The notes beneath the pieces were generated by a model that saw nothing but the letters and a program-made list of their open reading frames with translations, was not told the DNA's origin and did no database searches. The position numbers and the translations under genes are program-made. Below are positions 56,203-64,000 of a DNA stretch of 64,000 bases, piece after piece. Within the stretch, counting starts at the first letter, position 1. The number at the start of each line of letters is the position of its first letter. The DNA comes from Clostridiales bacterium (lineage in GTDB: Bacteria > Bacillota > Clostridia > Lachnospirales > CAG-274), in contig JAHALF010000011.1 in NCBI GenBank assembly GCA_018371275.1, forward strand, positions 1 to 64,000. The letters are read 5' to 3'.

Positions 56203-56750
56203 TTTTTATCCTCCCTAACCTCTTTATATTTTGTAAAAAATATACTAAAAATAACACAAGCAAAAATAATATATACAGGTGATATTTTTAAAACAAAATT
56301 TAGTATAAAAGCTAAAATACACAATAAAAATGCTATCTTATTTTTTACATTTTTCTTAAATAAACTAATAAAAGCATCTAATACTAACCCTGCAACAGCT
56401 ATCTTTATACCAGCAAAAACATACATTACCCACTTTATATATAAAAAATTTTTAATAAAGCCTGCTATAATAATAATTATTATAAGTGAAGGACATACGA
56501 TACCAAAAGTGGAAAATATTGCACCTATTTTACCTTTTATCTTATATCCTATAAATGTTGCTGTATTTATAGCTATTATACCTGGTGTGCATTGCCCTAT
56601 AGAGTAATAATCCATAAGCTCTTCTTCTGTTGTCCATTTTTTATTATCTACTAACTCTCTTTGTAACATAGGTAACATAGCTATACCTCCTCCAAAGGTT
56701 AAAGAACCTATTTTGAAAAATACAATAAAAAGCTCTAATAATATTTTCAT
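56199..56750 (-). CDS. chrA: Chromate transporter, half-size subunit (first)
   Basis: A short-chain CHR protein of about 183 residues, homologous to the next gene: FKIGSLTFGGGIAMLPML and SIGQCTPGIIAINTATFIG. It should have opposite membrane orientation to its partner. ATG 56750 is preferred because GGGAGGG lies upstream; an ATG at 56765 lies before that site. It overlaps the second subunit gene by 4 bases. Confidence 0.88.
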   Translation of the reverse strand: MKILLELFIVFFKIGSLTFGGGIAMLPMLQRELVDNKKWTTEEELMDYYSIGQCTPGIIAINTATFIGYKIKGKIGAIFSTFGIVCPSLIIIIIIAGFIKNFLYIKWVMYVFAGIKIAVAGLVLDAFISLFKKNVKNKIAFLLCILAFILNFVLKISPVYIIFACVIFSIFFTKYKEVREDKK

Positions 56751-56940
56751 AATACCCTCCCACATTATTTTCTAAATTATTAATATAACCTTAAATATTA
56801 TATAATATTTAAGGATTTTTTACTATAAAAAATTTTATTAAATATATAATTATTTATAAAATATAAAATAATAGTTTTTAAAAATAGCTTTTTGTGTTAT
56901 AATATATACGATTTTATACAATTAGTATGAGGGTGAAAAA

Positions 56941-57885
56941 ATGAAAAATATAGATATTGTTGTGCCTTGTTACAATGAAAGCCAAGTTTTAAATATATTT
57001 TATAATGCTGTAGAAGAAATAATACTTACTATGCCAAACTATCAATTTAACTATATATTTGTTGATGATGGTAGTTATGATGATACTCTTTATATATTAA
57101 AAAATTTATCCAAAAAAGATACAAAAGTAAAATATATATCCTTTTCAAGAAACTTTGGTAAAGAAGCTGCTATGTATGCAGGCCTTAAACAATCTAGTGG
57201 TGATATGGTATTAATAATGGATTCTGATATGCAAAATCCACCTACTATGATACCAAAAATGGTAAGCTATATAGAACAAGGATATGACTGTTGCGGTGGA
57301 TATCGCTCTGATAGAACAGGAGATGGCAAACTTAGAACATTTTTTACTAACAATTTTTATAAAATAACTAACAAAATATCTGAAGTTAATATGCCAAATG
57401 GTGCTGGAGATTTTAGACTTATGACTAGAAAAATGGTTAATGCTATACTAGCACTTAGCGAAGTGCAACGTTTTTCAAAAGGCATATTTAGCTGGGTTGG
57501 ATTTAATACAAAATGGATAAGCTTTGAAAATGTAGAGCGTGCTGGTGGTGTTAGCAAATGGAACTTTTTTAAACTATTTTCTTATGCAATAGATGGAATA
57601 ACTGCCTTTTCTACATTTCCTTTAAAAATAGCATCTATATTAGGATTTTTTATTTCTTGTTTTTCTTTTATATACTTAATATATATAATCTTAAAAACTT
57701 TAATATTAGGTATAGATGTACCTGGGTATGCTTCTATTATAACAATTAACCTTTTTATAGGTGGTATAATAATATTATCTTGTGGTGTACTTGGAGAATA
57801 TATTGGTAAAATATATTTAGAAGTTAAAAAAAGGCCTATTTATATAATGGCAGAAACAAACATAAATAAAAAAGATGAAAAATAA
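56941..57885 (+). CDS. GtrB/CsbB-like polyprenyl-phosphate glycosyltransferase
   Basis: A family 2 glycosyltransferase of 314 residues, DPM1/GtrB type. The nucleotide-sugar motifs are VDDGSYDDT (about 41-49) and MDSDMQNPP near 94-102, with the GAGDFRLM segment. Two C-terminal TM helices (about 230-255 and 262-290) anchor it to the inner membrane face. It should load a sugar onto undecaprenyl phosphate. GtrA and YfhO homologues at 43238-46595 are natural partners. GAGGGTG precedes the ATG. Confidence 0.9.
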   Translation: MKNIDIVVPCYNESQVLNIFYNAVEEIILTMPNYQFNYIFVDDGSYDDTLYILKNLSKKDTKVKYISFSRNFGKEAAMYAGLKQSSGDMVLIMDSDMQNPPTMIPKMVSYIEQGYDCCGGYRSDRTGDGKLRTFFTNNFYKITNKISEVNMPNGAGDFRLMTRKMVNAILALSEVQRFSKGIFSWVGFNTKWISFENVERAGGVSKWNFFKLFSYAIDGITAFSTFPLKIASILGFFISCFSFIYLIYIILKTLILGIDVPGYASIITINLFIGGIIILSCGVLGEYIGKIYLEVKKRPIYIMAETNINKKDEK

Positions 57886-57886
57886 T

Positions 57887-57914
57887 AAAAAGTTGTGCAT
57901 ATGCACAACTTTTT
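57887..57914. terminator. Bidirectional terminator
   Basis: AAAAAGTTGTGCAT and ATGCACAACTTTTT form a perfect 14-bp palindrome between the convergent glycosyltransferase and serine-repeat genes. Confidence 0.9.
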
Positions 57915-57915
57915 A

Positions 57916-58800
57916 TTATTTTTTAGAAAATATTCTTTTGTATGATATAAATACCCACAATAAAATTATTATAATAATTAGTATTATTATATTTGTAATG
58001 CTAAAGTATCCTCTATTATTTTTGGGTTCTTCTTCAAACATAATTATTTCTTCTTCACCATTTTCATTAGATACAACCCCAATGATTTGTTCTTCTTTAT
58101 AACCGTTATTATCTGTTACCATTTCTACTACATCATCTACTACATTATAGACTAAATAGTATTTTACAAATGGATTATCTAGTATAGAACGTCTATAAGT
58201 ATTTGGATAATAATATTTTTTTGTTGTTGTAGGATTTATTCCTTTACTTTCAAATACTTCTTCTACATCACTTACTTTTATATTTTTATTTCCTACTTTT
58301 TGATTTTTTAAACTTTTACTTTCTTTAGGAGAATAATTTTTACTAGTATTAACATCTAAGCTACTTCTACCATTAGATGATTTGTCATTTTTTGAACTTG
58401 ATGAGCTTTCATTTTTACTACTTGTTCCTGAGCTACTACTTTTACTGCTCGAACTTTTACTACCTGTTCCTGAGCTACTACTTTTACTACTCGAACTTTT
58501 GCTATTTGTTCCTGAGTTACTACTTTTACTACTTGTTCCTGAGCTACTACTTTTACTACTCGAACTTTTGCTACTTATTCCTGAGCTACTACTTCTACTG
58601 CTTGAGCTTTTACTACTTATCCCTGAGCTACTACTTCTACTGCTTGAACTTTTACTACTAGACCTTGAACTGCTACTTCTACTACTTGAGCTTCTGCTAC
58701 TAGAACTTCTACTTTTCCCCTCAACTTCATAATAAAAGTTACCTACAAATATAAAAAATACTAATGGAATAATCTTTAATAGTTTTTTTAAATTCTTCAT
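57916..58800 (-). CDS. Serine-repeat membrane protein
   Basis: About 294 residues, no recognised family. A signal-like N-terminal hydrophobic stretch (about 7-25) is followed by a serine-rich repeat of SSS/KSSSSGTSSK-type units (about 30-140). A mixed polar domain (about 150-250) comes next, then a C-terminal TM helix (about 267-287) and a basic tail. The repeat would be outside the cell and may carry glycans. ATG 58800 is chosen because GGGAGAG lies upstream. It is the last gene after YceG-like and TelA genes, 23 bases behind telA. Confidence 0.7.
   Translation of the reverse strand: MKNLKKLLKIIPLVFFIFVGNFYYEVEGKSRSSSSRSSSSRSSSSRSSSKSSSSRSSSSGISSKSSSSRSSSSGISSKSSSSKSSSSGTSSKSSNSGTNSKSSSSKSSSSGTGSKSSSSKSSSSGTSSKNESSSSSKNDKSSNGRSSLDVNTSKNYSPKESKSLKNQKVGNKNIKVSDVEEVFESKGINPTTTKKYYYPNTYRRSILDNPFVKYYLVYNVVDDVVEMVTDNNGYKEEQIIGVVSNENGEEEIIMFEEEPKNNRGYFSITNIIILIIIIILLWVFISYKRIFSKK
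58427..58663 (-). repeat. 42-nt tandem repeat within the serine-repeat gene
   Basis: The marker CCTGAG recurs at 58427, 58469, 58511, 58538, 58580 and 58622, spaced 42, 42, 27, 42 and 42 bases. The unit encodes 14 residues; the 27-base step is a unit short by five codons. Similar, more degenerate sequence continues to about 58720. Confidence 0.85.
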
Positions 58801-58823
58801 ATATAACTCTCCCAATTATTTAT

Positions 58824-59900
58824 TTAATTTTGGTGTATCATTTTTGTCTTAAGCTCTTCTAACTTTCTTATATTTTGTAACCTTTCTTGCTTATTTTGTT
58901 CATCTATCTGTTTTACCTCTTCTATACCTGTTATTATAGTATTATAAGTTTTCTCCAATGTTTCTATACTAATAACAGGACTAGAGGCAGATTTTTTAAC
59001 ATTTTTAGTATTATCAACTGTTTGTTGAACTGTTTTTTCAAATAATTGTTTTGTAAAATCTTCTGCTTGAGATATAGCTTGATTTTGTATAGCCTGTCTT
59101 CTAAGCGTAATAGCATTTATTACACTTACTTTAAATATAGGTAAAGTTGTTATAAAAGCAGAATCTATTTTTATATTTAAATTAGAATTTGTAGCAACCA
59201 TCATATTTATCATAGGTATAATTTGCATAGCTACATTTTGAGATACGCTTAAATCTAATATCCTTTGAGTAAGTAAATCTTGTGCTAAGCTTATTTGACT
59301 TTCTAAAGCCATTCTATCTTGGTCACTTATTGTAACATCTGTTGACAATTTAATTTTCTCTTGTTCTACTCTTTCTAATGCCATTTCCCCAGCCACTATA
59401 TAATATTCAAGCTCACTCATATAATTCCTTGTAGCATCAAATTGAGCCTGTAACATTTTATTAGATGTGGCTATATCTGAGCTATACTTATTTAATAATG
59501 TTCCTACACCTTCTATTTGCTTACTTAAAGAATTATACTTTTCATAAATATCTTCTTTAACACTATTAAACTTTTCTTTTATCTTATCTAAAAAACTCTT
59601 TTTTTCTTTGATTTCATAGTCTTTTATTTCTTGTAAATCAAAAGATTTCATAATATTAGTAAGCTTTACTAACATTTCTCCTACTTCTTCTGTTTTTACC
59701 CTTTTTATATCTTCTAAAATCCTATCATTTATTTTAGATAAATTTTCACTAGGTTCATATCCATACTTTGTTATTTCCGTTGGATTTGTCAAATCTATAC
59801 TATTAGATAAACTAATAACTTGTGGTAATTGTTTTAATTGCTCTTTTCTTTCATCTAATGGTTTTATTTCTTGTGTATTAATTGGTTGTATTTCGTCCAT
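58824..59900 (-). CDS. telA: TelA family protein (toxic anion resistance, YceH-like)
   Basis: A 358-residue helical, cytoplasmic protein of the TelA family. The middle has coiled-coil segments and the typical IEGVGTLLNKYSSDIATSNKML pattern, followed by a long C-terminal helical part. TelA is named for tellurite resistance but its biochemical role is unknown. It follows the YceG-like gene by 18 bases, an arrangement also found as yceG-yceH in Bacillus. No TerD-type genes are present. Confidence 0.88.
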   Translation of the reverse strand: MDEIQPINTQEIKPLDERKEQLKQLPQVISLSNSIDLTNPTEITKYGYEPSENLSKINDRILEDIKRVKTEEVGEMLVKLTNIMKSFDLQEIKDYEIKEKKSFLDKIKEKFNSVKEDIYEKYNSLSKQIEGVGTLLNKYSSDIATSNKMLQAQFDATRNYMSELEYYIVAGEMALERVEQEKIKLSTDVTISDQDRMALESQISLAQDLLTQRILDLSVSQNVAMQIIPMINMMVATNSNLNIKIDSAFITTLPIFKVSVINAITLRRQAIQNQAISQAEDFTKQLFEKTVQQTVDNTKNVKKSASSPVISIETLEKTYNTIITGIEEVKQIDEQNKQERLQNIRKLEELKTKMIHQN

Positions 59901-59918
59901 AATAACACCCCTTTATAA

Positions 59919-61388
59919 TTATTTATTTTTTAACGTATTTAACATTTTATACTTAAGACTATTTAAAGTCTTTGTTATCCCTGTATCTTTATACGTTAAT
60001 AACATATTATTGTCCTCATCATATTTGTCTAAACTTATAATATTTATCATATATTCTGGTAAATAGTTTTCTATATTAAATATACCTTTTGTACTCATAA
60101 AAATAATATCTATACCAAGTTTTGCTAAAGTAACCATAAAATAAATTAAATGTTTATTTGATATATTAAAATTATCTATAACAACAATTCTAGGCACTTG
60201 ACCAGAACAATCTCTAGCATTTAATATATGTTTAAACTTACTATCCATTGATATTAAATTTGTTAATAATATTTTATAATCATCTAAATTTAAGTTTAAA
60301 CTATCCTTTATTTCTAAAGATGTATCAACTATATTTTGCTGTAAAACTAAAGGTAAATCATCATTTTTATAAATATCTAAATCAAATAGTTTGTCAAAAT
60401 ATAGAGTTATAGCATTATTATCACTATTAGTGCTATAACAATTATTTATATCAAAATCTAAATTTTCTTTATTTACACATTTTATAATAAAATCTGCTGG
60501 TTGTTTTAATAAAATATCTAAATCATTTTCATTAATAATTTCATCTATAAAATTATGATATTCCTCTAAATATTTATGTCTACCATTTATTAAAGTACAA
60601 AAGCAAGGTATTATAACTTTTTGTTCATCTTTTACTAATTTAAAACCATCTCTTAAAGATGCTGGCTCTTTTATAATAGGTATTATATCAAAACGTGAAG
60701 CATTTATATGTACTCCAACCGATTTAAACTTTGATAGTTGCTCTTTAGAATAAAAGCCATCATCTAAATAATCATTTACTATTTTATCATTATGTATTTT
60801 ACAATCTGTAGATTTAGAGCTTATTAAAACACCATTATCTATTGCATCAAATATTGAACCATTATATTCAAATCTACCTTCATATATAGTATATCCTTCT
60901 TTTTTTCTCCAATAATCAATATTTAACTTTTCTAAATCAAAAACAATAACATTAGCACCCATAATATTTACTAAGTCTAAAAATAATAAGTCTTCTCTAT
61001 AAAAGTCACCATATGCTACTATTAAAGGTCTTTCTTTAAATGTTATTTCATTTTTTATAATATATTCTTTTACAGTATTAATAATAAGTTGTTTTTCTTC
61101 TTTAGTTATATTTTCTTTAAGCTCTAGTATATTATATGCTACTTGTATTCTTTTTTCTATATCATCATTACCTTTTATTAATGAATAATCTTCATCTGTT
61201 AGCTCAAAAGTGTTTTCTAATATAACATATTCTTTTTCTTTTTCTACTACATTTTTAATAAATGTATGTAGTGTATCTCTTATAGTATTTTCATTATCAA
61301 CATTAACACCATAAAATACTACAAATGAATTATTACTATTATCTGTTATAGTATCTAGTGTACTTTCATATAATCTACTAAATTCCAT
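59919..61388 (-). CDS. YceG-like 'biosynthetic module' protein
   Basis: A 489-residue cytoplasmic protein matching the putative YceG family linked with TelA and TerD-type stress genes (not the MltG 'YceG'). It has alternating helices and strands, the segments IVAYGDFYREDLLFLD and PRIVVIDNFNISNKHLIYFM, and no catalytic motif that I can name. Predicted roles in the literature are only in silico. GGAGTGAT precedes the ATG. It is first in a three-gene operon with telA and the serine-repeat gene. Confidence 0.75.
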   Translation of the reverse strand: MEFSRLYESTLDTITDNSNNSFVVFYGVNVDNENTIRDTLHTFIKNVVEKEKEYVILENTFELTDEDYSLIKGNDDIEKRIQVAYNILELKENITKEEKQLIINTVKEYIIKNEITFKERPLIVAYGDFYREDLLFLDLVNIMGANVIVFDLEKLNIDYWRKKEGYTIYEGRFEYNGSIFDAIDNGVLISSKSTDCKIHNDKIVNDYLDDGFYSKEQLSKFKSVGVHINASRFDIIPIIKEPASLRDGFKLVKDEQKVIIPCFCTLINGRHKYLEEYHNFIDEIINENDLDILLKQPADFIIKCVNKENLDFDINNCYSTNSDNNAITLYFDKLFDLDIYKNDDLPLVLQQNIVDTSLEIKDSLNLNLDDYKILLTNLISMDSKFKHILNARDCSGQVPRIVVIDNFNISNKHLIYFMVTLAKLGIDIIFMSTKGIFNIENYLPEYMINIISLDKYDEDNNMLLTYKDTGITKTLNSLKYKMLNTLKNK

Positions 61389-61551
61389 AATATCACTCCT
61401 ATATATAAATATTATAGTTTTTATTAAAAATCTATAATTAATTAATTATAATACACATTATATATATTGTCAATGAATGTATGTTTTTTAACTAATCTAG
61501 TATATATATATTATATATTTGTTGTAATAAATTTTATATTGTTGTATATTA

Positions 61552-61580
61552 TTGACAATTTTTTATATAAATGATAATAT
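61552..61580 (+). promoter_or_regulatory. Promoter of the SLH nucleotidase gene
   Basis: A perfect TTGACA, a 17-bp spacer and TAATAT, about 37 bases before the ATG. Confidence 0.75.
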
Positions 61581-61616
61581 TAAGCTGTAATATTATTAAA
61601 GGAGGTCTTATTAATT

Positions 61617-63839
61617 ATGAAAAAATTTGTAAGCAAAAAATCAATGAAAAGCTTATCTTTAGCATTATCATTGTCATTAGTAATGTCTTCTTCCCAAATT
61701 ATTAATATTTTTGGCTCAGAACAAGACAGCATAGTTATATATCATACAAATGATATGCATGGTTCTGTACAAAACTTAGCTAATGTAAAAACTTTAAAAG
61801 ACAATACTAAAAACTCTTTATTGTTAGATGCTGGTGACTGTACGCAAGGTAGCTCTTTAGCAACATATACTCAAGGAGAGGCTATAATAGATATTATGAA
61901 TGCTACTGGATATGATGCTATCACTCTTGGCAACCATGAATTTGACTTTGGCTCACAAAAAGCTGTGGAAAATATGAAAAAAGCTAAATTTACGCCTCTT
62001 GCAGCAAATGTTTTAGATGCTAAAGGCAACCTAATATTAAATGGCATAAATGGAAATGGTGCTAATGTTATAGAAGAAGTTAATGGTAAAAAAATAGGTA
62101 TTTTTGGTTTGACAACTGAAGAAACTTACTATAAAACTAACCCTAAAAACTTAAATGGTACTCAATTTAAAGATGTTGTAGAAGTAGCAAAAAAACAAGT
62201 AGAGCTTTTAAAATCTGAAAATGTTGATGCTATTATAGCTATTACTCATATTGGAGATGATAAATCTAGCTCTCCTACTAGTTTAGACTTGGCTAAAGAA
62301 GTAGATGGTATAGATTTAATTATAGATGGTCATAGCCATACTATTATTCAAGAAAAAGTAAATGATACTACAATTGTTCAAACTGGAACAGCTTTAAAAA
62401 ATCTTGGTAAAGTTACATTAAACTTTAATAATAACGATGTTGATATAAAAACAGAATTATTAGATATGGAAACAGTTGTTAAGGAAAACCCTGCTAATGA
62501 GGAAGTTTCTAAAATATATAATAATTATAATGATGAAGTAACTAAAAAATTACAAAAAGTTATAGGTAATACAAAAACTGACCTTTATGCTTTTGATAAA
62601 GAAGGAACAAGGCTTTGTCGTATAGAAGAAACACCTATGGGTGATTTAATAGCTGATGCTATGGTTTATAGCACTAAAAATTTACTATCAAATACAGAAT
62701 ATAAAAATTACCCTGTTGTTTCATTACAAAATGGTGGCGGAGTTCGTGCTAACATAGATGCTGGTGATATAACATTAGAAGATGTATTTAATGTTTTACC
62801 TTTTGGTAATATTATATCTGTAAAAGTTGTTACACCTAATATTTTATATAATGCATTAGAAAATGGTGTTTGCAAAATGGAGATAGATGCTAATGGTAAC
62901 ATAAGTGGTCTTGATGGTAGATTTCCACAAATTAGTGGTATGAGAATAGAAATAGACCTTAATAAAACTGCTTTTGACCCTGAAAATCCAGATGCTGGTA
63001 CTGGTGAAAGAGTTAGTGCTATATATTTAGTAGATGAAAACGGTAAAGAAACTTTACTTGATAGAAAAGATAATAAAACAGAAATAGCTTTAGCATCTAA
63101 TGACTTTGTTATTGCTGGTGGTGATGGATATACTGCCCTTAGTAACTTAAATCATATTGCAGAAGGTGAAGTTTTAGATGTTGTTTTAGCTGACTATATT
63201 ACATATTTAACAGAACAAAATAGCGGTAGCTTTACATACGAAATGCCTGGTAACCGTACTCAAGTTATAACTAATAAAGAAGATATTAAAAAAGATAATA
63301 ATAAAATAAAACCTATATCTTTAGATAATTTCTTATACTTAAAAGAAGACAAAGAAGTAACTTTATATAGTGATGTACCAGAAATTGAACCTCCTTATTG
63401 GGCTAATGAAAGTATTTATTATTTTAAAGCTTTAGACATATTTGAAAATAGTGACAATTTTTATCCTAACAATACAGTTACTTATGGTGAATTTAAAACA
63501 ATATTACAAAAACTTTTAGGTTTAGATTCTAACAATTTAGAAGAATATGGTATTACTTCTAATAATGCTAATAAAAAATACAATGATACAGAAATTTTAA
63601 AAAGAGAAGATATTGCTCTTATGATTGGTAATGTTATAAAAGCTTATAATGTAGAATTAGAAAGTAAATCAATTACTATAAATGATAATATATCTCCATT
63701 TGCTAAAGATAATTTCCAACTATTAGCAGAAGTTGCTATATTAAAAGGTGATGGTAAAAGCTTTAATCCACAAAAACCTGTTACAAAAGCAGAACTTGCT
63801 GTTATTCTTTATAATTTAACTAATCTTTATATAGAATAA
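61617..63839 (+). CDS. Secreted 5'-nucleotidase/UshA-like protein with SLH region
   Basis: A 740-residue cell-surface enzyme. A signal peptide (about 1-31) is followed by the metallophosphatase domain: HTNDMHGS, DAGDCTQGS, LGNHEFDFG and DGHSHT. A 5'-nucleotidase C-terminal domain (about 320-540) has QNGGGVRANI. The last 150 residues hold two S-layer-homology-like repeats (WANESIYYFKALDIF and FNPQKPVTKAELAVIL), which would bind the cell wall. It probably releases phosphate and nucleosides from extracellular nucleotides. AGGAGG precedes the ATG. Confidence 0.93.
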   Translation: MKKFVSKKSMKSLSLALSLSLVMSSSQIINIFGSEQDSIVIYHTNDMHGSVQNLANVKTLKDNTKNSLLLDAGDCTQGSSLATYTQGEAIIDIMNATGYDAITLGNHEFDFGSQKAVENMKKAKFTPLAANVLDAKGNLILNGINGNGANVIEEVNGKKIGIFGLTTEETYYKTNPKNLNGTQFKDVVEVAKKQVELLKSENVDAIIAITHIGDDKSSSPTSLDLAKEVDGIDLIIDGHSHTIIQEKVNDTTIVQTGTALKNLGKVTLNFNNNDVDIKTELLDMETVVKENPANEEVSKIYNNYNDEVTKKLQKVIGNTKTDLYAFDKEGTRLCRIEETPMGDLIADAMVYSTKNLLSNTEYKNYPVVSLQNGGGVRANIDAGDITLEDVFNVLPFGNIISVKVVTPNILYNALENGVCKMEIDANGNISGLDGRFPQISGMRIEIDLNKTAFDPENPDAGTGERVSAIYLVDENGKETLLDRKDNKTEIALASNDFVIAGGDGYTALSNLNHIAEGEVLDVVLADYITYLTEQNSGSFTYEMPGNRTQVITNKEDIKKDNNKIKPISLDNFLYLKEDKEVTLYSDVPEIEPPYWANESIYYFKALDIFENSDNFYPNNTVTYGEFKTILQKLLGLDSNNLEEYGITSNNANKKYNDTEILKREDIALMIGNVIKAYNVELESKSITINDNISPFAKDNFQLLAEVAILKGDGKSFNPQKPVTKAELAVILYNLTNLYIE

Positions 63840-63850
63840 TATATAAAATC

Positions 63851-63890
63851 AAAATAAAAGGTGTAGAAAATCTACACCTTTTATTTTATA
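63851..63890 (+). terminator. Terminator after the SLH nucleotidase
   Basis: AAAATAAAAGGTGTAGA and TCTACACCTTTTATTTT form a long stem with a 3-base loop and T-rich 3' side. It may also work for minus-strand transcripts. Confidence 0.88.
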
Positions 63891-63936
63891 TAATTTTAAA
63901 TATAAAAAAAGATATGGCAACCCATATCTCAAAATA

Positions 63937-64000
63937 CAGGGGTGGAAGGAATCGAACCCTCGCTAAAGGTTTTGGAGACCTCTGTCATACCATTTGACCA
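63937..64000 (-). tRNA. tRNA-Trp (anticodon CCA), 5' end cut by the window
   Basis: On the minus strand the visible part has the anticodon stem-loop GAGGT-CTCCAAA-ACCTT giving CCA, a GGGTTCGATTCC T-arm and a 3' acceptor strand ACCCCTG. The first acceptor bases lie beyond 64000. Confidence 0.9.

Noticed and set aside
58427..58663. Regular repeats that might be a CRISPR array
   Set aside because: Units are contiguous, in frame within a coding gene, and have no unique spacers between them.
58377..58732. Long plus-strand frames rich in Leu or Tyr over the serine-repeat gene
   Set aside because: They are the antisense of a low-complexity serine repeat; codon repetition alone keeps them open, and no ribosome site or domain is visible.

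Overview
The window comes from a low-GC, spore-forming anaerobe of the Clostridia, probably Lachnospirales-like; the genus cannot be fixed from sequence alone. Support for this: very AT-rich DNA, strong AGGAGG-type ribosome binding sites, T-box leaders on aminoacyl-tRNA synthetase genes, spo0A and yyaC (sporulation), a rubredoxin-first rubrerythrin, a 2[4Fe-4S] ferredoxin, and LL-diaminopimelate aminotransferase. There are no insertion sequences, prophage genes or CRISPR arrays. It reads as ordinary chromosome with a few unusual loci.

Layout. 1-550: 5' end of a 16S rRNA gene (minus strand) with its promoter, preceded by two tRNA-Ser genes. 700-5400: pepT, T-box-controlled tyrS, a YlmC/YmxH protein, a METTL25-like methyltransferase and a YbjQ protein. 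5400-11300 (minus): a secreted PHP-domain protein and a three-gene cystine operon (importer, flavin disulfide reductase, cysteine desulfidase). 11500-17000: a chemoreceptor, YjbQ, signal peptidase I, a DUF1858 protein and a convergent sulfite/nitrite reductase. 17000-27800: T-box, small membrane protein and valS, then a RibD-C protein, an alanine/glycine symporter, pdxST, a second chemoreceptor paralogous to the first, ferredoxin and an acetyltransferase. 27900-35700: tldD/tldE, rubrerythrin, yyaC, then a group of a degenerate MPN-TM-LysM protein, a sensorless histidine kinase, a CYTH protein and spo0A. 35700-39000 (minus): cytoplasmic GH18 and GH36 glycosidases.

39500-64000: T-box-controlled ileS; gtrA and yfhO; an ECF-transporter core (fused double ATPase, ecfT) with truA; mltG-trmR-trhP; an EamA transporter; dapL; a split chromate transporter; a GtrB-like glycosyltransferase; a TelA/YceG pair with a serine-repeat membrane protein carrying a 42-nt tandem repeat; an SLH-anchored 5'-nucleotidase; and the 3' part of a tRNA-Trp gene.

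How the genes work together. Three T-boxes (Tyr, Val, Ile) tie synthetase expression to tRNA charging. The cystine operon is a complete import-reduce-degrade route. GtrB, GtrA and YfhO homologues make up the parts list for a surface glycosylation system. The most interesting block is 32273-35646. A membrane protein with a catalytically dead MPN/JAMM-like cytoplasmic domain and an external LysM domain sits directly before a histidine kinase with no sensor domain, two genes before spo0A. This suggests, without proving, a cell-wall-sensing input to sporulation.
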